In this document: positions 40,164 to 50,606 of the stretch, in pieces | Numbering within the stretch: the stretch's first letter is position 1 | Layout of the letters: every line of letters begins with the position of its first letter | Source of the DNA: Strigamia acuminata | Taxonomy: Eukaryota; Arthropoda; Chilopoda; Geophilomorpha; Linotaeniidae | Assembly: GCA_949358305.1 (NCBI GenBank) | Contig: OX442314.1 | Coordinates: 41,670,581 to 41,734,580, forward strand | DNA: 64,000 nt | Direction: 5' to 3' | Made by a program: the position numbers and the translations under genes | The notes under the pieces: generated by a model | Told to the model about the DNA's origin: nothing | The model's input: only the letters and a program-made list of their open reading frames with translations | The model's database searches: none

Positions 40164-42317
40164 ATGGCCCGTAGACCTGTAAGAGTTCGTGGAACACGAG
40201 GAAATCGTGGAGCACGACGACGTGGTGGTATGTGTGAAACACCAAGAGGAATTGTGGAGTCTGATCTAGAAAGCCAGGGGGAAGAAAATGTTCCTAGAGA
40301 CGTTTCCAACCCAAGTAGTTCTCGGACAGATCCACTATCAGTCCCGCATGATTTAGAAGTTTACTGTCGCCATTACCAATTGGAGGTGACGCAGTTTTCC
40401 TCTTTGTGTGAAGCTCAACAATACACGGCGAATAATCATCACGAGAGAAATCGTGTAATTACTCCCGATGTAGTTGTAACCAACGAACGAAGTGTTTCTG
40501 TAGATCGAACTGGCCCTCGTTCACCGGCCACATATCGCTACCAGCAATTACCTGGATGGCGAATGAATGTTGCTCGTGACGACAATGGGCAGTTAAATTC
40601 TTCACTATCTGTTCAACCTTCGATTCAGTTACCAGCTAGTTCTTTGCGATCGAATTCGGCCGAAAGAATGGGAAATTCAGGACAAGGAAATATTTCTGCG
40701 CCAATTTCCCGAAATTTGCCAAGTGCGACGGCAGTAAATAATAATTTACCCGCTCCCACTGGGAATTTGAATGATTCTTTCAGAGTTCCACAGCCTCGAA
40801 CTAATCTGTCGGTCCAACCAAGGGGGAGAAATGAAAATTATCAAAATTTTCAATCTCACGCCCAATCTGATGGAGATTTTAGGAATTATAGAAATTCCCG
40901 CTCTCAAGGTGGACGAGCTCCGCCGAGAAATCAACGATTTCCCGGAGCTCCTGGTGATCCTCGTGACTCCGATCCTAACTCGAGTAGTGACGAATCTCAC
41001 GCTGGTGGAGGGGGAAATTATAACAATAATTTCCACCGACGAAATAATTCGCGTTCTCCACCGCCACCTGATAGACATCAAAATTTTCGAGGAGAACCAA
41101 ATCCGCCACCCCGGGACCAAGAAAGTCGGTCTACACCCAATTCGAACTCTGCTTCTAATTTGTCGGACGAAAATGTAAAACAAATTATTCAGGGTTTAGT
41201 AGGTCAAATCCGAAGCCCGAGTAATCCCAGTCAGAATTTTGGAAAAGGAATCGAGATTCCTATTTTTGACGGGAAACAGACAGAGGTTGCGCGATTCCTT
41301 GAAATCGTCAAAGCTGTCGCACTCGGGAAAGGCATCCCTTTAGACGACATGGTACACACTGCTGTACCTGGACGACTATTAGGCCATGCACAACGTTGGT
41401 TCCATAAGCAACGTCATACTTTTAATAGTTGGCGAACTTTCGAAGCCTCTTTCCTCGATTGTTTCGATCTCGTTCCACTTACAAGAGAAAGGCGACTTCT
41501 TAATGTAAAACAACGAGCCGACGAGTCACTTTATAGTTTTCTTCTGCGTTATACGCAAGAACAAGGTGAAGTGCCGCCAGGTGATAAAACTGGACGTGCA
41601 CAATTATTCGACAATCTAACTCAAGAAAGTTTCACGGCGTTATGTACACAAGGAATGTATGGTGACTTTACAGTAGATGACATTCTACAATATGTAGGAG
41701 CAAATCGCTCTAAGTTTGAAAGTTCTGCTCAACTTGCAGCAAAATTGGAGTACGATAATCGAGAGAATCATCCTACTCCAAAAGTTCACGAAAAATCTAA
41801 GATTTTTCCATCTAAAACTTCACTACGTTTAACGCAAACACAAGATGAGGTTGAAGATGAAGACGAGTCGGAAAATGACGACTCAACTGACGATGGTTCA
41901 ATGGAGCGATTATTTGCCGCCCAGTATGAAAAGACTACTGGAAAATGCTTTTTCTGTCACGAGCCTGGACATTTTAAAAGAGAATGTCCCGCTCTTGCCA
42001 AAAAATTAGCAGGGAAAACAGACTCGTTAAATTCAAATAAAAGATTTAACCACTCTGCTCCCAACCCCGAGTTCAAACGACCCAAACAAAATTGGGTTAC
42101 GTCAGAAACTTTAGACTCCAAATTTACTGACTTCCAGAAAAACATGGTTGACCTGTTAATTAAGCATTTACCAGCAGCCACTGATTCAGTCACTCCCGAC
42201 GTGACAAAAAACTTATTTAGGGGGTTGTTCAAGTTGCCCAACCCCCGCCTAAAGAGTCATTTCCCCTCTCGGAATTGTCCAATGATTTATTTTTTCATAA
42301 AAAAGAAATTAAAATAA
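40164..42317 (+). CDS. gag: Element D gag
   Basis: 717 residues from the ATG at 40164 (MARRPVRVRG); an in-frame TTG nine bases earlier is unlikely to be used. The N-terminus is Arg-rich. Low-complexity Asn/Arg/Pro/Ser sequence runs to about residue 350, then the capsid region (VPGRLLGHAQRWFHKQRHTF pattern as in B) and the CCHC knuckle CFFCHEPGHFKREC near residue 595. Unlike the other three, gag continues 105 nt past the heptamer (42206-42212), so gag and pol overlap. The frame is intact. Confidence 0.92.
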   Translation: MARRPVRVRGTRGNRGARRRGGMCETPRGIVESDLESQGEENVPRDVSNPSSSRTDPLSVPHDLEVYCRHYQLEVTQFSSLCEAQQYTANNHHERNRVITPDVVVTNERSVSVDRTGPRSPATYRYQQLPGWRMNVARDDNGQLNSSLSVQPSIQLPASSLRSNSAERMGNSGQGNISAPISRNLPSATAVNNNLPAPTGNLNDSFRVPQPRTNLSVQPRGRNENYQNFQSHAQSDGDFRNYRNSRSQGGRAPPRNQRFPGAPGDPRDSDPNSSSDESHAGGGGNYNNNFHRRNNSRSPPPPDRHQNFRGEPNPPPRDQESRSTPNSNSASNLSDENVKQIIQGLVGQIRSPSNPSQNFGKGIEIPIFDGKQTEVARFLEIVKAVALGKGIPLDDMVHTAVPGRLLGHAQRWFHKQRHTFNSWRTFEASFLDCFDLVPLTRERRLLNVKQRADESLYSFLLRYTQEQGEVPPGDKTGRAQLFDNLTQESFTALCTQGMYGDFTVDDILQYVGANRSKFESSAQLAAKLEYDNRENHPTPKVHEKSKIFPSKTSLRLTQTQDEVEDEDESENDDSTDDGSMERLFAAQYEKTTGKCFFCHEPGHFKRECPALAKKLAGKTDSLNSNKRFNHSAPNPEFKRPKQNWVTSETLDSKFTDFQKNMVDLLIKHLPAATDSVTPDVTKNLFRGLFKLPNPRLKSHFPSRNCPMIYFFIKKKLK
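42206..42246 (+). promoter_or_regulatory. -1 ribosomal frameshift cassette, element D
   Basis: A AAA AAC at 42206-42212 is in the gag phase. A 7-nt spacer precedes a perfect 8-bp stem GGGGGTTG (42220-42227)/CAACCCCC (42239-42246) with an 11-nt loop. TTTA and TAAA on the flanks could lengthen it. Confidence 0.88.
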
Positions 42318-45300
42318 GACATAAGCCTAGTCATCTCACAGTGCCTTATGTTGACGATTCGAAGAATAAACCACCATCATTGGTCATTTCTTACGAAGCA
42401 GTACCTGTCTGTCGGAAAGCGAGTAGTTCCACTGGTGGTGTCGATGAAGATTTAAAATTCATGACCGACCAATTAGAAAATTTGAGTATTTTCAGTGGAA
42501 GTTGGAATGCACCGAAAAAACCACTTGTACCTAAGGTTTTCAAGTTAAGAAAACTTCTTAAACTTGAAAAATGGAACAAGAAAGAACGGAAAGTATTTCT
42601 TGGCAAACTTTGCAATAGCAAATTAATTAATGGTGGCAAAGATGATCCGCGTATGAATGTCCAAATTGGAGGTTTGGATTACAACGCACTAATGGACTCT
42701 GGAGCCACCCAATGTTTTATTGGAGTACAACTCCTTTCAAACACAGAAATTCCGGTGGAATTCATACAAGAATGTCCTCGGGGAATGCGTGTCTGCGCAG
42801 TCGGAATAGATCACCGACCTATCGGTCAAGTTTGTCTTTGTGTCAAATGGGCCGATAAAAGGAGAGTTACACCTATGACCTTCATAATTCTACACAAGAA
42901 TGTATGTGGGTTGATTTTGGGTCACAACTTTATGCGTAGAACGGGGATAAACCCTAATCCCCGACGGGCTGTGTTCACCTGTGATGACATGCCCGGATGG
43001 ACAGCACCATACGAGACCACTGAACTTAACTGTTGCTTAGCAAGCATTAGGACTTTGGGTCTCCAGGGTGAAGGAACTCCCACTTCACCTGACTGGGCAG
43101 AAAAACTCGTCGAAGGCTGCAACAGCTCGGCGGAAGAAAAACAGTTACTCGTAAACGTTCTTGTGAAATTAAAAAACGTATTTCGAGACCAATTGGGCTG
43201 TACGAAGGTGGCCAAGCACAGCATCAAGTTTAAACCTGGTGCTACTTGGAAACACCAGCCATATAGAATGTACAATCCGGCCAAGAAGGCGATTATGACG
43301 GAATTGGTCGAGGAATTAAAGGCCGATGGATTAATCGAACCTGCCACCGGCCCCTATATAAGTCACCCCGTCATAGTGGCTAAACCCGGCGGGAAGTATC
43401 GATTATGTATCGACTACCGCTGGTTGAATGCAATCACAGAAGTTGATGCAATTCAAATGCCAAGTATTGACCTGTTAATTCATCATACTAATCAGGCCAA
43501 GTACTTTACGTCCATTGATTTAACTAAAGGTTATCATCAAATGGAAATGGAGGAGGAGGATAAGAGTAAAACTGCTTTTTACACCCCAAAAGGCAAATTT
43601 CAATTCAAAAGGTTGCCATTTGGTCTTTGTAATGCTCCCAGCTCTTTTCAACACCTCATGACTACCGTATTGGGTGACTCTTTATATAAACACGCTCTGG
43701 TCTACTTAGACGATATAATTATTTTTTCCGACACATGGGAAAATCATTTATTACATATTAAAGACGTACTTGAGAAGTTAGATGCCGCAAATCTAACTAT
43801 CAATAAAGACAAGTCAAAATTTGATCGAACATCATTACGATTTTTAGGCCATTTAATTTCGGAGGGATCTCTTCTTCCAGACCCTGACAAAGTCTCGGCT
43901 GTAAGGAATTTTCCCAAACCGACTTGTTCTAAAGACATTCAAAGATTTGTAGGACTTGCGAATTTTTTCCGAAAATTCATTCCTAACATCGCAAATATTG
44001 CTCGTCCATTGACCAATATTATGCATGATCAAGCAAAGTTTGTGTGGGATAATCCACAAACAACTGCATTCGAAACTATCAAAGATATTTTGTGTGACAA
44101 GGACCAAGCCCTTCTCCACATGCCAGATATGAATAAACCTTTTGTCATTTTGACAGATGCTTCTCATTCAGGCTTAGGTGCAGTACTCTGCCAAGATGTC
44201 GAGTTATTCTGTGAAAAGAAACAGAAATTAATAATGGTCCCGAAAGCAGTCGCGTATGCCAGTCGAGTGTTACACGGGGCCGAAGTAAGGTATTCTACGC
44301 CGGAATTGGAGTGTTTGGCCGTTGTATGGGCAATCGAAAGATTTCGCCCATATATTGAATACACGACTTTCACTCTCGAGTCCGATGCTAAGGCCCTTAG
44401 CTGGTTGATGAGTACGCCGGAACCATCGGGAAGGTTTGGTCGTTGGGCCGTCAAAATACAATGTGGCGCGTTTAAAATTATTTTTAGACGCGGCGCAATG
44501 AACCAAGTAGCGGACGCATTATCACGCGCTCCACTGTCTGCACTAGACACTCCGGATTATGATTATATCGAATCAGAGGAAATCACCCATTTCTATCCAA
44601 CTTGGAATGGAAACAGGTGTGCATCTTTACAAGTGACGGAAACTGAGCGCAAACATTTTCTTACAAATGTTGGCCTTAGTTTAGATTTTTTCTCAGAATC
44701 ATATAATCCAGTTAGATTTCATGATTCTGGAGAAAAGGGGGAGGAAGAAGGATGCACGAGAGAAAATTGCAGACATATAGATGTCCACAATTGTAATCAC
44801 GAAAATGTACACACTGCGCTAACAGATATCCTCAAAATAGTCCCGCCGACTAGAGACGAAATTATCGAAGCGCAGCTTAAAGATCCAGCATGTAGCAAAA
44901 TCCTTGTTTACCTAAAAGGAGACGAAAAATTAAAAAATCGTATCACGGATAAACATTGGTTAAATGCGATTCGTGGCTACACTCTCGACGAACCGGAAGA
45001 AAATAAAGGTGTTATGCTAATTTATTTTGCTCCGACCGATGAGGAAGAGTTAAACGACTCCGGCAACGGGTTTAAGGCGGTAAATCCACGCTCTCTTGTG
45101 AGACGTGCATTATTCGCATGCCATGGCCACCCACTTACAGGACACGCTGGCATGAGTAAAACCCTAGATAGAGCAAAGAAGATGTATTTCTGGCCTAGAA
45201 TGAGCAAAGACACTCGAAACTACGTTCGCAGTTGCACTCATTGCCAACAATACAAACCTAGTCAACACCAAAAGCATCGGGCAAGCTATACACCCCACAA

Positions 45301-46492
45301 CATGACCAACCCGTGGGAGACAATAAGCATTGACCTGATGGGACCAAAACCAGCCGGTCGTTCACAATTAAAATGGATTTTAGTAATCATTGATAATTGT
45401 ACAAAATGGATTGAAGTCTTCCCACTAGCGACGGCATCAAGTGAATGTATTGTTAATAAGATGAGCGAAGTTTTCCACCGTTGGGGATATCCAAAAAAGA
45501 TAATCTCCGACAACGGCAAACAATTCGTGTCGACAATATTTAATGATTTTTGTCGAAAAAATCACGTAGATATTGCTCACATTAGTCCATATCACGCTGC
45601 CGCTAATATTACAGAGCGAGCTAACAGGACTTTAAAAATGATGTTAGCTTTATACTCGGACATTCACTCCCACTGGCCAAAATATTTAAATTCTTTTGCC
45701 TTTGCGATGCGCACCGCTAAGTCCGAGGCAACAAATTGTTCTCCGATGATTCTTAATACGGGAAGAATCGTTCCTTTGCCATTTGACCCGCGTATTACTA
45801 AACACGCCATCAAATTCGACAAAGAGAACCCCGAAGCCTACGTCTACAGCATTTTAGACGTAATTAGACGTGCACACAGCGAAATGCATCGGAAAATTCA
45901 ATCGAATTACGAAAAGCATGATCGACTACATAAAGACAAATATTATATTTGTCAATTCGCCAAAGGAGATCTCGTGTGGAAAGCCACACATATTTTATCG
46001 AATAAAGATAAAGGGATTTCGGCAGGATTCGCTGAGAAACGTGATGGACCTTGGGAGATTACGGCTGTTCTCGGCGGAGGTTCCTACACACTACGGAAAC
46101 TTTCTGATAACACGAAAGCAAAAGCGATCAACATACAGGATTTAATGCCTTATATCCCAAGTTACCCGATTGAAGAATGGACATTAGATCAGAAAGTCGG
46201 TACCAACGAGTCGCACCCGACTCCAGATTGGATGGCAGGTCAAGTTATTAATTCTTCAGAATTAATAAGTGAGACTGTGTCCATGGAAACAGAGGATTTA
46301 GTTGAAGAGAAAGAGGAGGAAACTTCTCAGATTTCTTCTAAAGAGGACGAAACTCCTCAAAATCCATCTAAAAAGAGGAAAAGATTTCCATCTCCCGTTC
46401 GACAGTCTAAACGTAGACCCAAGCCGAACACAAAATACGTGACCGATTTTGTACAACTAGTAAATTGTTTAAAACAAGTCAAGTTAGGTTAA
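42212..46492 (+). CDS. pol: Element D pol: protease, RT, RNase H, integrase
   Basis: About 1426 residues by -1 frameshift. Protease MDSGATQCF near residue 160. In the RT, IDLTKGYHQM precedes YLDD near residue 498. The RNase H has LTDASHSGLG and ESDAKALSWL. The integrase has HGHPLTGHAG ... CTHCQQ, then DDE residues in SIDLMGPK, SDNGKQF and ITERAN, and a KRDGPWEI motif. The tail is acidic then basic (KKRKRF). It shares most motif wording with B pol (IGVQLLSNT/IGLQLLSKT, NVCGLI, HNFMRRT), so B and D form one lineage. The catalytic residues are intact although the copy is older. Confidence 0.95.
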
Positions 46493-47787
46493 GACCCAAT
46501 ATATTGAAAATATTTTATTTTAAATAAATATTTCCAATCATATTCACGAAGGATTGTTAAATTTTATTAATTAAAAACATTTTTTCAATGTGAATAAAAT
46601 TTAACAAATGTTGAGTTATTTTTACACAACCGATTGTATTTAAATTAATCTACGTGTAAACATTTACTTGAAACTGTGTTTTCCCCTTTGGGTTAATAGA
46701 AACTTCGAGATGAGTAATTACAAACCAATCAAATTACTCCTCGAAACTCCCCTTAACCCCTCGCTAGAGAGTAGTTGACACTTGTTGTTAAGTTTCATAC
46801 ACGGACACAACAACTCCGGACAACTCTCAACTTTCCACGAAAACTACGTAATTTTCCCGAGTTCTAGTGAGTTAAACTATGTTTTATCTTAAACGACTTT
46901 ACATAAACTTTAACTGAATTTGTATTCAAATATCAGTTAACTTGGAAAAATTGCCGGATTCCGCTCACTCGTCGAATTTTCTCGAAAGAAAAATCTCACC
47001 ACGTGATCACGTTGCAATTCTCCGGTAAAAATATTTCCGATATTTATTGTGTCAAAATTTCCTTCGAATATTTTGACAGTTAATAATGGTTTATTTCATA
47101 AAGTGCTAATTACGGCGGGCCTAGAATTCGCACGCGCCGCACAACGTTTTTATCGGCCGACATCGCCGGAACCGAGCAGCCCTTGCAAATACGTGAAGCT
47201 AGACGTTAAACTAGCCAAATATACCCTTCTAGGACTCCACCTAGTTCGTAAGTGTTTATTTTATGAAAATAAAATGTCGCTTAAGTTCCTTTCTGAAATT
47301 GGTGAGCATACATGTGTTAACAAGTCACGTGTATGATACTAACAAACGCCACCAGATGTCGGTGATAGATTATTTACTCGGACGAATTATAGAGTTATTC
47401 GTACAGTTAAAATCATGAAAAGTGACTATTGTCAGGTACTAAAAATACTTGCAAAAATATTTTTTAATATTTTGACAGGTTTTTTAGTTATTATGTCGTT
47501 TAGATACAAAAATTAGGTTTATTTTATTTAATAAACACTAATTTGAATATTTTGTCAACGATATTGTTTTTAAAAGATAAGATGAAATTATCTACCGAGT
47601 CAAGAATAATTATTAATTTTAATAATTATTCGACAAATGAAGGAAACACGCTAACAAAAGGAACTTAAGAATTAATTATGAAATTAATCCAGTTGTTGGT
47701 CAACAATTAATTTAATTTGAAATTAAATTAATTACCGACGGTTTGATTCATGTTCTCAAATAAAATTTATTTTTTTTTGAAGACGCA
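46493..47787 (+). other. Element D pol-ORF3 spacer
   Basis: 1.3 kb of AT-rich sequence with no convincing gene; a 95-codon ORF at 47049-47336 has no recognisable motif. It ends in a T-run and AG (47781-47782), a probable 3' splice site five bases before the ORF3 ATG, mirroring element B. Confidence 0.55.
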
Positions 47788-49422
47788 ATGAGTCGCCGAG
47801 GTCGCGCTAGCAAGCGACAATACGTGCATTGGGATCCAGAAGAGTCGGAAGAGACGGATTATCGCTTTGTCAATCCCTCCTCTGACCCCGAGCTCGTCGC
47901 CAACAGGGCCCGAGATAACCCGGATCTCGTACCACCACGAATTAGGACCGCCATGGGCCGTCAAGCTAGTCAGCGTGTCGTAACCTATGATGCGCCCCAC
48001 GAGACTCCGAATTGGGATTTTTCTGACGACTCGTCACAATACTCCCGTTCTGTTTCAAGGAGACGGCGCCAAGACGACTTCTCACAAGAAGAAGAATCTT
48101 ATGAAGAAGCTCCGCCCCAGACTACCAACAGACCGTTTGCTCGACCACGAAATCCTCGCGATACCGCTAGTCGAGGCAAGACAGGCAAAACCAAGGGACC
48201 CACCAAGTCCACGTTGGCATCTTCATCCGAAGCGTTGACCCGCCCAACCTCGCAAGCTCGCTCATTATCGGAGCTCAACTTACCGAGTTATCGTAAGCAA
48301 CGGCGAGAACACGTGTTTCGCGATATGGAAGCTGCCGCCTTGGGAACCAATATCATGCCTAAATCGAAGTTGATGTTCTGCCCATTGTGCGCAGGATGCG
48401 GGTGGTTATCCTCCCTTTTGTCCGGCATTCACGCCGTAGTCTGCGTGAACTGTCACGGTGGTAAGCGCGTTGCCATATCGAGCATGTGGAACGAGGAAAT
48501 TCTTCCATTCATCGTCAAAGGGCTAAGTACGCCGACAGCACGCAATTGGGCGATGTGTCGCGAATGTGGCCTCATCCACCAGGGCCCGGAGCAGGCTATT
48601 TATGTAGACCCGGCACAAATGTCCAGCACCTCGACTCCACGAGGAGGATTTACGGAGCCACAACGCGAGCCGGATATTCCCTCCCCTGCGATTGAGGGAA
48701 CTCCAGTTGTCTCGGCGGAAAACCTCCCAACGAACGAACCAACGTCAGTTACTGCGTCTGATTCTCCGCCGGTTGCATCCGATTCTGGTCCGCAAGCCGC
48801 CGCTTTTCCAGAGGGAACATCGGCTAACAACATGATTGTAGCGACCATTCCGCTCCCCGAAGTAAACGACGCTGCTGAACCGGTTATTTTACTGGTCCAC
48901 CCATATATGCCGAGACCAAGCATGTCGCTCACGGAACAAACTAAGGCGGAAGTGGAACATTATTTCCCAATTTTATTGGAAGCAGCTAAGCGTATTAGCG
49001 TGTCAATTTCGAACGACCAGATTCCAGATTTAAGCGTGCCACTGGCCGTGATCCAATGGATTTTTCATCCATCCCGGCCGGAATCTTTTCAAACTCGCTC
49101 TTTTATTTGGTGTAAGATTTTGCAGCAGGTCTCAGCAGCAGCACACCCGTTGATTCGTGAGGGATGGCACTCTGGCTTACCCGACCATCACTTGGTTTTT
49201 TCCAAGCCAACCAGCGCTAACACCATTCCGTTAGGAGGGCCTGATCCCCTGGAAGTATTCACCGAGGAACAACACAGAATGCTCCTGGACCCACTGAACC
49301 ATGACGTTGAACCGGACGTAGTACCGGAAATGGTAACTATTCAACTTAACTCTCCACCCGCAGCCACCTCGGAAGTTGTTACGTCCATGGAAGGATTCAT
49401 TGAGGATGAAGAGTTGGACTAA
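47788..49422 (+). CDS. Element D ORF3 (type II, Cys-rich zinc-finger-like)
   Basis: 544 residues from the ATG at 47788, directly after a likely splice acceptor. The N-terminal third is basic and Ser/Arg-rich (SRRGRASKR; SVSRRRR). The core repeats element B's pattern: CPLC, GW, CVNC, KR, LPFIVKG, TARNWAMC and CREC, consistent with paired-Cys zinc sites. A C-terminal block (EVEHYFPILLEAAKRI; IQWIFHPSRPESF; GLP) also aligns with B. Overall identity to B looks low outside these blocks, so selection appears to have kept the core. No membrane or signal features. Function is unknown. The shared place, splicing signal and core argue for an accessory protein of this lineage. Confidence 0.8.
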   Translation: MSRRGRASKRQYVHWDPEESEETDYRFVNPSSDPELVANRARDNPDLVPPRIRTAMGRQASQRVVTYDAPHETPNWDFSDDSSQYSRSVSRRRRQDDFSQEEESYEEAPPQTTNRPFARPRNPRDTASRGKTGKTKGPTKSTLASSSEALTRPTSQARSLSELNLPSYRKQRREHVFRDMEAAALGTNIMPKSKLMFCPLCAGCGWLSSLLSGIHAVVCVNCHGGKRVAISSMWNEEILPFIVKGLSTPTARNWAMCRECGLIHQGPEQAIYVDPAQMSSTSTPRGGFTEPQREPDIPSPAIEGTPVVSAENLPTNEPTSVTASDSPPVASDSGPQAAAFPEGTSANNMIVATIPLPEVNDAAEPVILLVHPYMPRPSMSLTEQTKAEVEHYFPILLEAAKRISVSISNDQIPDLSVPLAVIQWIFHPSRPESFQTRSFIWCKILQQVSAAAHPLIREGWHSGLPDHHLVFSKPTSANTIPLGGPDPLEVFTEEQHRMLLDPLNHDVEPDVVPEMVTIQLNSPPAATSEVVTSMEGFIEDEELD

Positions 49423-50606
49423 AAAAGCGTCAACGATGTCGGGATCCGCTACTTTCCCAACATTCCCCTTTTAAAGGCAAGACCAGAGGTAGCGAGTTCA
49501 ATTCTTCCATCTTCATTCCCAACCCGAGATGAAACAAAGATTGAGTCAGGTTCAGGTGTATTTTATGCCGTTTTTGTGAATAATTCAAAGATCTTTAATA
49601 TTTAAATTAACAATTTCGTTAAAATTTGATTACGAGTCAATGTGAGTTTGTTTATAAAAATACTAATTTTAATACTTGAATTTTAACGTGTAAAGTGTTA
49701 TTTTGCAAATCATTATATTTCCAGTGAGAAGTTAAGTTTTGTGAAAATAATTGTTAAATTTTATTAATCATTTGTTTGGTACAAGAGTTTGATGTTAGTT
49801 TAAGTTATCGCCTTTTCTTGATGCAGTTGTAAGTCCACCTGTAAAGAGAGATGGAAGTTATTAGTGAGTTTGCGGTTGCCAATTGTTCCTTATAATTATG
49901 AGTTACAAGCTCATAATTATAAAAATGGACTTATAACATAACGTAACTCCTCAACTTTTACACTATTTTGTAAAATAAGGGAGCCAATCAGATTGCTTAA
50001 CACTATTTGAAGCTCCTCCCACTATTGCAAATGGCGCTGATGGTGCTAATAGAAATTCAAAATGGCTGCTTGACCTGTTTCAACAATCAGCCTCAATCAC
50101 AATTTCTTTCTGCCATCGAAGGATAGAAACAACTAAAATCATTCTAGGTAAGCAAATAAATAAACTGGAAGACAATTTCATGTCTGAAAACTGTCAAATT
50201 AGTAAAACTACAGATTTTCATTTTCTTTTGCATAGGGATTTGTTCTACCATTACATGGTATTTATAAGTATAATTTATAAAATATATTTATTGTACCGCA
50301 AGTGCCTATTTGAAGAAAGAATTATAATTGGAATTATGAGCTTGTAACTCATAATTATAAGGAACAATTGGCAACCGCAAACTCACTATTATTGATAGTT
50401 GGAAGTTTTATAACCCTAATAAATATTTTTTGAAGCATTTGATTAAGAAATACTCTTTATTTATACTATTAAGATATAAAATAAAGGTTTTTACTTACCA
50501 AGGATTACAGCTCCAGTTCCATAGATGACAGTGTGGTCTTGATACTCAAGATATTCGGGATAAATAGTATGTTAATACAGGTATTAACATATATTTAAGG
50601 GGGACT
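49423..50606 (+). other. Element D 3' spacer with inserted inverted-repeat element
   Basis: Non-coding, AT-rich. Contains the MITE-like insertion at 49862-50388 and ends in the purine tract AAGGGGGACT (50597-50606). Nothing else recognised. Confidence 0.7.
49862..50388. mobile_element. MITE-like element with 57-bp perfect terminal inverted repeats
   Basis: 527 bp. The termini TAGTGAGTTTGCGGTTGCCA... (49862-49918) and their exact complement (50332-50388) match over 57 bp. Flanked by TTAT on both sides (49858-49861 and 50389-50392); a TA duplication is the alternative reading. No coding capacity. The inner end of each repeat holds a further palindrome (AATTATGAG...CTCATAATT). Superfamily unassigned. 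Confidence 0.85.
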
